Of a DNA stretch of 64,000 nucleotides, positions 33,679 through 41,497 are shown piece after piece; position 1 is the stretch's first letter; every line of letters starts with the position of its first letter. The stretch is taken from NCBI GenBank assembly GCA_030601885.1, contig JAUWAU010000006.1, positions 124,001 to 188,000 of the forward strand, in the 5' to 3' direction. The stretch comes from Armatimonadota bacterium (GTDB taxonomy: Bacteria > Armatimonadota > Zipacnadia > JAUWAU01). The position numbers and the translations under genes were made by a program. The notes beneath the pieces are model-generated. The model was not told where the DNA came from and did not search any database. It worked only from the letters and a program-made list of their open reading frames with translations.

Positions 33679-36306
33679 CTACGCGGCCGGAACTTCCCCA
33701 GCAACCCTCAACGCCTCAAAGATCGCCTCATGCCGCATCTGTCCGTCCGTGGCGGCAGGGTCTACCTCCAGCCGAACGGACAGACTCAGCGTCGCTGGCA
33801 GCAGACATGTCTGGTCATTGCAGGCCTGAACGCGGACCTCGAGGGCGACCGAAGTGCCGCCGGGTTTCGCCTGCTTGGGGATGGTCAACGGAGCCTCGAT
33901 CCATACTTCCCCCTCGTACACCGACAAGGGCGTCTCGCTGAAGCCAAAGCTCATCGTCTTCCCGGGCGGATAGACGACGTCGCCCAGCCGGGCGACCGAG
34001 TTTTCGTCCAGCCGGACTGATGTGGGGATCAGGTACTCCTGCAGCGGCGTGTGGGAGTTGATGTGCCAGCCATCGTCCATGGCCAGCCGAATGGCCACCC
34101 GGATCGTCCCGCCCGGCGCCGCCTTCAGCCGCGACGCGAACGCCTCCGCGGTGACTGGCTTCTTTCGGGCGCGCGCGTCGGGCTTGGCCGCCTGCGACTG
34201 CAGCTTTGCGCCCTTGCCCGCCAGCACGACACCGGCGGATGAGGCCTTGTCGAAGTACATCGCCACGGCGAGGATCAGACTCTCCGTGGCCTGAGGGGCG
34301 CGCTGCATGAAGCCGAGGAACGTGGCGAAAGCCGCCTCTGCCAGCTCTGCGTACCGGCTTTCGCCGGTGATGCGGCCGAGCCGCACCAGAACTCGCGCAG
34401 CCACTCCGTTGCCCGATGGAATGGCGCGGTCGTAGGGATCCTTCGATCGGAGCAGCAGATCCTCGTGGTCGCTGGAGGTGAAGAAGAAACCGCCGTCGAG
34501 GAGCGCGGCCGGCTCCTGGCTGCGATAGTGGGTGAGAAGCATTTCCACGAGGCCTTCTGCCTCGCCCAGCCAGCGCCCATCGCCGGTGGTCTCGTACAGC
34601 TCCAGGAGGCCGTCGGCCAGGAAGGCATAGTCGTCCAGGTATGCGTTGCCTTTCGCCAAGCCGTCTCGGTACGTTCGCAGCAGCCGCCCGTTCTTTCGCA
34701 TGGTGGTGAGTATGAAGTCGGCCGCTTTCTCGGCCGCTGCCGCGTACCGGGGCTCGTTGAGATGCCGGCCGCCATACGCGAGGCTGCCGATCATGAGGCC
34801 GTTCCAGCTCGTGAGCACCTTATCATCCAGATGCGGCCAGATGCGCTGGGTGCGCTTCTCCAACAGCGTGCGGCGGGCGCGCTCGAGACGGGAGCGCATC
34901 TGAGTCGGATCGAGGCCCTCAGCTTTGGCGATGTCCCCGAGCGTCCTGTTGAGGAACACGATGTTGGTGCCGGGCATCTCTCCCGAGGCCTGCTCGCGGA
35001 AGTTGCCGCCCTTCTTCACGTTGTACACCCGACAGAGCAGCTCGCCGTCCTGTTCGCCCAGGATCTTGATGACCTCGTCGCGGCCCCAGACGTAGAACTT
35101 GCCCTCCTCGCCCTCGCTGTCGGCATCGAGCGCCGAGTAGAAGCCGCCGCCCTCACCCGTCATCTCGCGGAGCACCCAATCGTAGGTGTCCACCGCGGCG
35201 CGGCGGTACTCGTCGTTGCGCGTTGCCAGGTAGGCGTCCACGTAGGCCCGCGAGAGCTGTGCGTTGTCGTACAGCATCTTCTCGAAGTGCGGCAGAAACC
35301 ACCGGACGTCAGTGGAGTAGCGGTGGAAGCCGCCGCCTATGTGATCGTGGATCCCGCCCAGGGCTATGGCATCGAGCGTGCGCCTGGCCATGTGCAACAG
35401 AGCGTCGTCTTTCGTTCGACGGTACTCGTATAGGAGTAGGTTGAGGCTGCCATGGGGCGGGAACTTCGGTGCGCCGCCAAAGCCCCCGAGGCGGTCGTCG
35501 AAGGAGTTCCGAAGCTCGCGAAGCGCTCGGTCAACCAGCTCGCGCGCGACTTCGCCCGTGCCCTCGACGTGCCCCCCGGAGGAAGCTTGCTTCATGGCTT
35601 CCGAGAGGTGGTCTGCCTGCAGTTCAATGTCCTCTCGCCGGGTGCGCCAGGTCTCGGCTAACCGGGTCAGAAGCGTCTTGAAGCCGGGCCGCCCAAAGCG
35701 GTCTTCAGGCGGGAAGTACGTCCCCGCGTGCCACGGCTTTCGCTCGGGCGTTAGCCAGAGCGAGTTGGGCCAGCCGCCCTGGCCGGTCATGAGTTGAGTG
35801 GCCCTCATGTATATCTCATCGACGTCCGGACGCTCTTCCCGGTCCACCTTGATCGCAATGAAATACTCGTTCAGCAGCGCCGCAATCTCGTCGCTTTCGA
35901 AGGACTCCCGCTCCATGACGTGGCACCAGTGGCACGTTGAGTAGCCGATGGAGAGGAAGATCGGCTTGTCCTCCGCCTTCGCGCGGGCGAAGGCCTCCTC
36001 GCCCCACGGGTACCACTCCACGGGATTCCGCGCATGCTGCAGCAGGTAGGGGCTCTTCTCGTGGATCAGCCGGTTGAATTCCGGCCCGCCGTCCGGAGGA
36101 AGCTTGCCGATGTCTTCCGATGAGGGCAATGGCTTGCGCACGTGTGTTCCCTTCTCTTTCCCACGGTCACCATTCGGCCATGACACCGTGATTGCCACGG
36201 CACACACGGCTATGACCAAGGCCGCGAGCATGTATCTGAGCTTTCGAGAGCTCCGGACAACCATGGCTCTCATCATTGGGCCCTTCCGCGTTGACGCCGC
36301 CGTCAT
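33679..36306 (-). CDS. DUF255 thioredoxin-domain protein fused to DsbD-like domain
   Basis: An 875-residue protein. The N-terminal membrane anchor or uncleaved signal (about 24-43, [17 protein letters not shown]) is followed by a thioredoxin-like DUF255 (YyaL/SSP411 family) domain: [20 protein letters not shown], the CxxC pair Cys125-Cys128 in [10 protein letters not shown], and [20 protein letters not shown]. The middle is the (alpha/alpha)6 barrel of that family ([20 protein letters not shown]). Residues about 730-850 are a separate domain resembling the periplasmic N-terminal domain of DsbD, with a CNDQTC pair (Cys829/Cys834). The fusion suggests extracytoplasmic thiol chemistry. Start at 36306 with GGAG upstream. 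Confidence 0.87.
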   Translation of the reverse strand: MTAASTRKGPMMRAMVVRSSRKLRYMLAALVIAVCAVAITVSWPNGDRGKEKGTHVRKPLPSSEDIGKLPPDGGPEFNRLIHEKSPYLLQHARNPVEWYPWGEEAFARAKAEDKPIFLSIGYSTCHWCHVMERESFESDEIAALLNEYFIAIKVDREERPDVDEIYMRATQLMTGQGGWPNSLWLTPERKPWHAGTYFPPEDRFGRPGFKTLLTRLAETWRTRREDIELQADHLSEAMKQASSGGHVEGTGEVARELVDRALRELRNSFDDRLGGFGGAPKFPPHGSLNLLLYEYRRTKDDALLHMARRTLDAIALGGIHDHIGGGFHRYSTDVRWFLPHFEKMLYDNAQLSRAYVDAYLATRNDEYRRAAVDTYDWVLREMTGEGGGFYSALDADSEGEEGKFYVWGRDEVIKILGEQDGELLCRVYNVKKGGNFREQASGEMPGTNIVFLNRTLGDIAKAEGLDPTQMRSRLERARRTLLEKRTQRIWPHLDDKVLTSWNGLMIGSLAYGGRHLNEPRYAAAAEKAADFILTTMRKNGRLLRTYRDGLAKGNAYLDDYAFLADGLLELYETTGDGRWLGEAEGLVEMLLTHYRSQEPAALLDGGFFFTSSDHEDLLLRSKDPYDRAIPSGNGVAARVLVRLGRITGESRYAELAEAAFATFLGFMQRAPQATESLILAVAMYFDKASSAGVVLAGKGAKLQSQAAKPDARARKKPVTAEAFASRLKAAPGGTIRVAIRLAMDDGWHINSHTPLQEYLIPTSVRLDENSVARLGDVVYPPGKTMSFGFSETPLSVYEGEVWIEAPLTIPKQAKPGGTSVALEVRVQACNDQTCLLPATLSLSVRLEVDPAATDGQMRHEAIFEALRVAGEVPAA

Positions 36307-36456
36307 TCATGTGTCTCCGGCGGCGTCGGCCCCCACTAAAAGTATGTCCACGAGCCCCGTCGAGTTCGGTGAGCCTTGTTAGCCACTCAGGGGCGCCCGT
36401 GGACGTTGCGGACCTACATGCATCTCGACTACTAGCTATCCCATGCTTGTCAGGCG

Positions 36457-36927
36457 TTACGTACCCTCAGGCGTGCCCGCCGGTCGCTTTGGCTTGGGTG
36501 CGGCCGCAACCGCCTTCTTGAAGGAAGTCACTTCCAATACGCGTTCCCGAGGGTAGACCTTACCTTTGATCTCCAGCACCTCTCCGTGGCGCCCTTTCAC
36601 CAAATCCTTGCTCTGGTCGTTCTCGAGGTAGTGCAGGACCCAGTTCTTTGCGCCGGCCAGCGGCTTGCCGTCCGCGCCGACGGCTTTGGTCACCTCGAGC
36701 ACATGCCTGTGGCCGTAGACACTGCACTGGGCGGCCGCCCCCTTGGCCTTCAGCGCACAGCCGATACAGTGGTTGCGCCCCGTTACGGTGACCTCAACGC
36801 CACCCTCCTTGGCTGCCGGAGCCTTGGCGGCGGGCTTCGTGCCGTAGCCTTGGGCGAGCGCCAGGCCGGCTACCAGAAGCAGCGCTACGCCGATCACGAT
36901 CAGACGTACATTCGTTGAGTGAGTCAT
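36457..36927 (-). CDS. Small exported protein with CxxC motif
   Basis: A 156-residue exported protein, start at 36927 behind AAGGA. Signal peptide (VIGVALLLVAGLALA), a basic Ala/Lys linker, then a domain with TVTGRNHCIGCALKAKG and CSVYGHRHVLEV (a CxxC pair plus further Cys and His residues), and an OB-like stretch KGRHGEVLEIKGKVYPRERVLEV. A bound metal or redox-active pair is plausible. I do not recognise the family. It lies between two thioredoxin-fold proteins on the same strand, which favours a role in extracytoplasmic thiol or metal handling. Confidence 0.7.
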   Translation of the reverse strand: MTHSTNVRLIVIGVALLLVAGLALAQGYGTKPAAKAPAAKEGGVEVTVTGRNHCIGCALKAKGAAAQCSVYGHRHVLEVTKAVGADGKPLAGAKNWVLHYLENDQSKDLVKGRHGEVLEIKGKVYPRERVLEVTSFKKAVAAAPKPKRPAGTPEGT

Positions 36928-37070
36928 TCTAGATGTCCTTTCGAACAATGTCGTTACTTCCCGGGGGACTGGACTCGTCCAGCCCCTGTAATCTCATACA
37001 CCGTCCGAGCCACCTTTTCTTGACGCTTGGACGGGTCGCTTGCGAACCCTGCCCCGGTCCGCGCCAGCTC

Positions 37071-37685
37071 TCAAGGACCCTCAAGCGGCGCCTGCTTGAT
37101 CCCGTACGTGAGCGTGCCCCACGTGCCGCGCCCCGCGGCGAGCATCGCCCACAGCGACCGACTGATCCGCCCGCGGAGCTTGTCGCAGAAGGGGCACTCG
37201 GCCGCGAAGTGCTTCGCCACCTTATTGTTGCGTACGATGTAGGCGTTCGTGGGCTGCGCCGTATCGAGCCTCCAGGAGGCCAGCTCCTCGGGCTTCGTGA
37301 GGACGGCCAGCGAGACATAACGCAGCTTGCGCGTCTCGGCGATCTCCTTGAGCCTCGCCTCGTCGGCCGCCTGGTCGCCCAGGAAGACGATGGCCGTGGA
37401 GAGCTTGGCCTTCTTGTGCCTCGCGGCCAGCTTGTCGAACTCCCGGGCGTAGTCGGCCACCATATGGTTGGCCGCGTCCACGAAGGTGACGGCGAGGGGC
37501 TTGCCGGCAGCGTCGCACGTGAGACAGTAGGATTGCCCCGCCCTGGCCCCGGCCACGATCTTCACGGTGAGCATCGGGGCCTTCTTCCCAACAACAGAAC
37601 GTGGCCCTGCCACCACGGCCAAGGGCCAACCCAGAAAGACTGTGATCGCTCCCGCCAGCTTCCCCGAAATCCCCAGTGACCTCAT
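37071..37685 (-). CDS. Secreted thioredoxin-fold protein
   Basis: A 204-residue exported protein with a strong AGGAGGTGATC 5 bases upstream. After the signal peptide, the layout APMLTVKIVAGARAGQSYCLTCDAAGKPLAV, FVDAANHMVADYAREFDKLAARH, STAIVFLGDQAADEARLKEIA and NAYIVRNNKVAKHF is a thioredoxin/peroxiredoxin-like fold. The only CxxC-type pair near the expected site is YCLTC. Another Cys pair (ECPFCDKL) lies near the C-terminus. The long structured leader upstream is notable. Function unknown; the neighbouring genes suggest redox work outside the cytoplasm. Confidence 0.72.
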   Translation of the reverse strand: MRSLGISGKLAGAITVFLGWPLAVVAGPRSVVGKKAPMLTVKIVAGARAGQSYCLTCDAAGKPLAVTFVDAANHMVADYAREFDKLAARHKKAKLSTAIVFLGDQAADEARLKEIAETRKLRYVSLAVLTKPEELASWRLDTAQPTNAYIVRNNKVAKHFAAECPFCDKLRGRISRSLWAMLAAGRGTWGTLTYGIKQAPLEGP

Positions 37686-37737
37686 CGAGGATCACCTCCT
37701 GTCGGCCTTCGTGTTCCCGAAGGGGCATGCTGAATCT

Positions 37738-37847
37738 GTTGCCTCACCAACACAAGGCCCGGGGGCGCCCTTCTTAGGTGATTAGCACCACCTTTTCCGG
37801 GTTCGGCTGGGGTGATCGACCGCGGCATGTCGTGCGGAGGCGCAACC
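37738..37847 (-). ncRNA. Structured leader of unknown type (possible cis-RNA)
   Basis: In the leader ahead of the thioredoxin-fold gene, 110 bases are closed by GTTGCGCCTC at the 5' end and GAGGCAAC at the 3' end on the minus strand. Inside are a CCGAACCCGG turn and a GGTG...CACC hairpin. A second hairpin (CCTTCG/CGAAGG, about 37708-37725) follows before the ribosome-binding site. This could be a riboswitch or other regulatory RNA, but matches no class I know. A diverged 5S rRNA was considered and rejected. The rest of 37686-38023 shows nothing I can name. Confidence 0.3.
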
Positions 37848-38023
37848 AGCAAATCGTCAAACAGCGTACATGTGCTGACGGCTAATCTCCACACCCGAGC
37901 GTCATGCCCGCCGCGGGCCTGGGCCTGGCGATCTTGCGCCGCCTTACCACGTGTGCGTTGGTGTCCTGGCTCTCGTCGAGCCCCGGGCGTCCGGGTGCGT
38001 TCCGTGCCGGCGTGTGCAGTGTG

Positions 38024-38779
38024 TTATTCCCAGCTCAGGACGATCACGCGTGGCTTGTCCTGGGGGAGGGCGCTGGGTGAGAGGGTGGCGGTGTGGTTGT
38101 CGTCCTGCTCGATGGCGGCGTCGGGTTTCATCAGGCCGAGGAAATCATCGACGCCGACGATGGGGAGGCGCCTGCTCGTGGCCTCCGTGAGGTAGTGCAT
38201 GGGGAAGATGACCTTCGGCTTGAGCTGATGCACAACTCGCTTTGCCTTGGTCGCGTCAATGGTGAAGTGGCCGCCCACCGGGATCATCAGCACATCCACC
38301 GGCCCGATCTCGGCCACCTGGGCGTCGCTGAGGATGTGCCCCAGGTCGCCGCAGTGGCACAGCCGAATGCCGCCCTGCTGCCAGACAAACACGGTGTTGT
38401 CCCCTCGCCGCGCGTTCGCCGGATCGTCGTAGTGCTTGGTGGCGACCCCCTTGAAGCTGATCCCGCCAGCCCGGTGCTCTCCCGTGCCTCGGACGACCGT
38501 GGGGCTGCCCTTGACGGCGCTCACATTGTTGTGATCGCCGTGCCCGTGGGTGACGAGGACGACATCGGCGGTCACGTCCGGGATCGGGTAGCCCACGCTG
38601 GCGTTGACGGGGTCCATCACAACACGCGCCTGCCGGCTCTCCACGAGGAAGTAGGCATGGCCGAACCAGGTGACGCGCACCTGCTTCTCACCGAGATCGG
38701 CCGGCGCGGCGCCGGCGCGAGAGCCGAGCAGAACGGCGCACAGACACATCAGCACGACAATCGCCAGTCGCTCCATCAT
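38024..38779 (-). CDS. Secreted metallo-beta-lactamase-fold hydrolase (UPF0173-like)
   Basis: A 251-residue protein with a signal peptide (LAIVVLMCLCAVLLGSRAGA) and the metallo-beta-lactamase motif THGHGDHNN (His78, His80, Asp82, His83). Further ligands are in LCHCGDLGHIL and FPMHYLTEA. The motif set is that of the UPF0173 group of zinc-dependent hydrolases with unknown natural substrate. Its first ATG overlaps the stop of the VapC-type gene by 4 bases (ATGA), so it is translationally coupled to the toxin gene, an unusual pairing. Confidence 0.87.
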   Translation of the reverse strand: MMERLAIVVLMCLCAVLLGSRAGAAPADLGEKQVRVTWFGHAYFLVESRQARVVMDPVNASVGYPIPDVTADVVLVTHGHGDHNNVSAVKGSPTVVRGTGEHRAGGISFKGVATKHYDDPANARRGDNTVFVWQQGGIRLCHCGDLGHILSDAQVAEIGPVDVLMIPVGGHFTIDATKAKRVVHQLKPKVIFPMHYLTEATSRRLPIVGVDDFLGLMKPDAAIEQDDNHTATLSPSALPQDKPRVIVLSWE

Positions 38780-39228
38780 CGGTCACTCCTTGCCGTTGGG
38801 ACAGCGGGATCAATGATCAGCAAGTCCGGGGCGATGTCCACAAAGTGCTGGCGGTTGAAGGTGGCAATCGCCTCGATGCCGCACCGCCGCAGTACCTCCA
38901 CCGCAAAGACGTCGTAGGAACGTCCACCCATGACATGGCGTTCAGCCAGCAGATCGATGATGCTCCAGGTCCATTCCGACTCAAAGCCTGCCAGTTCCAT
39001 ATTGCGCCGGACCGTGCCGCCAATGAGGCGGTGAGCCTCATCGCCCGTTATGCGCAACTGCCCGGGCAGACGAGTGAGCACTGCGTAGCATTCGAGCACC
39101 GAGTGATGGGTCACGCAGAGCTCATCGCTTGAGAGACGATCGTCCAGCCATCGTGCGGCGACGGCATGCATAGGGTGTTCGCCATGCATGGCTGCCACGA
39201 GCACGCTACTGTCGATGCCGATCCGCAT
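38776..39228 (-). CDS. VapC-type PIN-domain toxin
   Basis: A 150-residue PIN-domain ribonuclease. Acidic residues fit the family: Asp6 (MRIGIDSSVL), Glu46 (SVLECYAVL) and Asp106 (GGRSYDVFAVEVLRRCG). The fourth acidic position appears replaced by Asn125 (ATFNRQHF), which is common in VapC. It overlaps the AbrB-type antitoxin by 23 bases upstream and the metallo-beta-lactamase gene by 4 bases downstream. Expected to cut tRNA or rRNA when unopposed. Start at 39228 inside the antitoxin gene. Confidence 0.88.
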   Translation of the reverse strand: MRIGIDSSVLVAAMHGEHPMHAVAARWLDDRLSSDELCVTHHSVLECYAVLTRLPGQLRITGDEAHRLIGGTVRRNMELAGFESEWTWSIIDLLAERHVMGGRSYDVFAVEVLRRCGIEAIATFNRQHFVDIAPDLLIIDPAVPTARSDR

Positions 39229-39487
39229 CCCGCTTCTCCTTCAGATGCTCCTCACGCATACGCGACACGTCGAAGTCGGAGAGCTGCCCGACTTCTCCGC
39301 CCGTCTCGATGGCGAGAATGCGCCCCCGTCGGACAAACCGGCGTTTCGGTCGCTCCGGCACAATCGTCACCCCATCGGCGCCAGGGATGAACCTGACACG
39401 TTGTCCCGACTCGAGGCCGTACCTCTCTCGGAGCGCCTTGGGGAGCACCAATCGGCCGGCGGCGTCAATGGTTGTCGTTTTCCTCAT
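39206..39487 (-). CDS. AbrB/SpoVT-type antitoxin (VapB-like)
   Basis: A 93-residue protein starting at 39487. Residues 1-45 are an AbrB swapped-hairpin DNA-binding domain (MRKTTTIDAAGRLVLPKALRERYGLESGQRVRF). The C-terminal part, RRFVRRGRILAIETGGEVGQLS, would wrap the PIN toxin. It is 23 bases into the toxin gene, the usual coupling. It probably represses its own promoter through the inverted repeat just upstream. Confidence 0.87.
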   Translation of the reverse strand: MRKTTTIDAAGRLVLPKALRERYGLESGQRVRFIPGADGVTIVPERPKRRFVRRGRILAIETGGEVGQLSDFDVSRMREEHLKEKRDADRHRQ

Positions 39488-39493
39488 GATGCC

Positions 39494-39524
39494 ACAATAT
39501 GCCATAGATAATGGCAATTGTCAA
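39494..39524 (-). promoter_or_regulatory. Promoter and operator of the toxin-antitoxin operon
   Basis: On the minus strand TTGACA (39524-39519) is followed 19 bases later by TATTGT (39499-39494), 7 bases ahead of the antitoxin ATG. An inverted repeat with near-perfect 10-base arms (CAATATGCCAT and ATGGCAATTG, 39495-39520) covers both boxes, as expected for VapB/AbrB autorepression. The 19-base spacer is longer than ideal. Confidence 0.6.
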
Positions 39525-39629
39525 GCGAAATGCCAAAACTGCGAGGGGTCAGACGGCGTCGGACCGACGCTATTGACGTAACTCGCTGGCTGTTTTCCGA
39601 TTGGCGGCGGGCAGCAGCCCTCGGGGCTG

Positions 39630-40523
39630 TCAAGCCCGCGGATGGGCGCGATCGTAGACGCGTTTGAGCTGGTCTCGGGCAACGTGCGTGTAGATCTGCG
39701 TGGTGGTGATGCTCGCGTGGCCGAGCATCTCCTGGATCGCCCGCAGGTTCGCGCCGCCGGCGAGCAAGTGCGTGGCGAAGGAGTGGCGGAGCATGTGGGG
39801 CGTGACGTTCTTGAGAATCTGGGACTTGAGGGCGGCGCGCTTGATCACCCGCCACAGCCCGGTGCGACTCAGGCCATGCCCCCGGGCGGTGAGAAACAGC
39901 GCATCATCACTCTGGAACTTGACGAAGCCGGGGCGGCCCTTGGCCAGATACGCCTGGATCACCCCGAGCGCCGTGCGGGCGATGGGCACGATGCGCTCCT
40001 TGGAGCCCTTGCCCAGGCACCGGACGGAGCCGGCGCGCAAGTTCACGTCCTGTACCCGCAGCCCTATGAGCTCCGACGCGCGAAGCCCGGTGGCGTAGAG
40101 CGTGTATAGGATGGCCGCATCCCGAATACCTGTTGGTGTGCTCACGTCGGGCACCGCCAGTAGAGCTTCCACCTCAGCCTCGGTGAGCGTCTCCGGAATA
40201 CGATGCGTCGGCCTCGGAAGGTCGATGTTGGCGGTGATGTCGGTTCGCAGTTCGCCCTCGCGGACGAGGAAGGCGTGGAAGTTGCGCAGCGTCGTGAGCT
40301 TACGGGCCACAGTTGCGCGCGCCAGGAGGCGCTTGCGGCATTCGTCCAGGTACACCAGCAGATCGTCGCGCGCCGCCTCGGCGAAGCTCTCCCGCTCGCG
40401 TGCCAGCAGGAAGCCCGCCCACTGCTCCAAGTCGCGCCGATAGGCGGCCACGGTGTTGTCCGCGAGGCCCTTCTCGACGACGATGTAGTCGATGAAGGCG
40501 TCGATGTGTTGGTGCATGGTCAT
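39630..40523 (-). CDS. XerC/XerD-like tyrosine recombinase
   Basis: A 297-residue recombinase starting at 40523. Residues about 5-95 are the SAM-like core-binding domain and 110-290 the catalytic domain. The active-site set is complete: Arg148 (GLRASEL), Lys172 (GKGSKER), His243 and Arg246 (PHMLRHSFATH), His269 (MLGHAS) and Tyr278 (TTQIYTHV). Length and residues match the housekeeping XerC/D recombinases that resolve chromosome dimers at dif, rather than an integron or phage integrase. Which of XerC or XerD is not decidable here, and no dif-like site was found nearby. Confidence 0.88.
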   Translation of the reverse strand: MTMHQHIDAFIDYIVVEKGLADNTVAAYRRDLEQWAGFLLARERESFAEAARDDLLVYLDECRKRLLARATVARKLTTLRNFHAFLVREGELRTDITANIDLPRPTHRIPETLTEAEVEALLAVPDVSTPTGIRDAAILYTLYATGLRASELIGLRVQDVNLRAGSVRCLGKGSKERIVPIARTALGVIQAYLAKGRPGFVKFQSDDALFLTARGHGLSRTGLWRVIKRAALKSQILKNVTPHMLRHSFATHLLAGGANLRAIQEMLGHASITTTQIYTHVARDQLKRVYDRAHPRA

Positions 40524-40547
40524 CACGACCTGCGCCCGCCTCGTGTG

Positions 40548-40614
40548 GCACGGGTTGCTGGTCAACCCGTGCGGGCGCGCTCCGCCGGGGGCCACGGGTA
40601 GCAAGCTACCCGTG
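40548..40614. repeat. Two palindromic repeats between recombinase and purH fragment
   Basis: A family B variant (GCACGGGTTG/CAACCCGTGC, 40548-40572) is followed by a perfect family A palindrome (CACGGGTAGC-AA-GCTACCCGTG, 40593-40614). They fill the gap between the recombinase and the 3' end of the IMP cyclohydrolase gene. Confidence 0.8.
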
Positions 40615-40637
40615 CCACACGGTAGTAGTTGTGTGCG

Positions 40638-41243
40638 CTACGTCTCGGCGCCGAAGCGGGCGGCGAGGAATTCGGATATGGCCGCGTCGTAGTGCGCCGT
40701 GTGGCGAAAAGCCTCGAGCGCCAGCGAGGCGCGGGTCTCATCGGTGAGCGACCCATCCTGCTCGCGCATCTCGGCAAGCACGGCCTCGTAGCGGGCCGGG
40801 TTGCAGATCACCGCAACGCTGCGGTAGTTCTTCGCCGCCGAGCGCAGCATGGACGGGCCGCCGATGTCGATGTTCTCGATGGCGTCCTCGAGCGTCACGT
40901 CGGGATTGGCCACGGTCTGCTCGAAGGGGTAGAGGTTCACGACCACCATGTCGATGGGCTCGATGCCGTGCTGCTGCATCTGTTGCGCGTGGTCGGGGTT
41001 GTCGCGGAGTGCGAGCAGGCCGCCGTGGATCTTGGGGTGGAGCGTGCGCACGCGGCCGTCGAGCATCTCGGGCCAGCCGGTGTAGTCAGAGACGGGCCGG
41101 ACGGGGACGCCGGCATCGGCGAGCTGCTGCGCCGTGCCACCGGTGGAGAGCATCTCGACGCCGAACTCGGCCAGCCCCTTGGCGAACTCCACGATCCCTG
41201 TCTTATCGGAAGTGCTAACGAGGGCGCGACGAATCTTCTGCAC
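40638..41243 (-). CDS. purH: Stand-alone IMP cyclohydrolase domain of PurH
   Basis: A 201-residue protein with a GTG start at 41243 (GGAGGAACG upstream). It is the MGS-like N-terminal domain of Pur[64 protein letters not shown] and [17 protein letters not shown]. It performs the last step of IMP synthesis (FAICAR to IMP). The protein stops near residue 200, where bifunctional PurH of about 520 residues continues into the AICAR transformylase domain. No transformylase sequence follows, and palindromic repeats begin 24 bases past the stop. A split gene or a truncated copy are both possible. Confidence 0.87.
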   Translation of the reverse strand: MQKIRRALVSTSDKTGIVEFAKGLAEFGVEMLSTGGTAQQLADAGVPVRPVSDYTGWPEMLDGRVRTLHPKIHGGLLALRDNPDHAQQMQQHGIEPIDMVVVNLYPFEQTVANPDVTLEDAIENIDIGGPSMLRSAAKNYRSVAVICNPARYEAVLAEMREQDGSLTDETRASLALEAFRHTAHYDAAISEFLAARFGAET

Positions 41244-41497
41244 CGTCGTTCCTCCCGGTCTGCGATTGCTCGCGCGACGACGGCAGGCGGGGGACGGTCG
41301 CCGACGCGCCAAAGCCGCTTTGGCGACGGCGCGAGCCCCCGCCCTACAACTGCAGTCGCAACGGCGACGGCGTCTGTGGGTGCCGGTGCGTCGCAGGGCA
41401 TTATAGCGGGCTGGTGTGGGGGTGTCAAAAGAAGAGGCAGGGCAAAAGGGAAAATGGTAAAGGGCAAAGACGGAGGGCTACGTACGGATTGGCTGGC

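Noticed and set aside
37738..37847. Possible diverged 5S rRNA on the minus strand
   Set aside because: Length and terminal helix are tempting, and CCGAACCCGG recalls helix III, but the loop E motif and the closing GAGAGUAGG-type strand are missing, and the segment lies directly in a protein gene leader.
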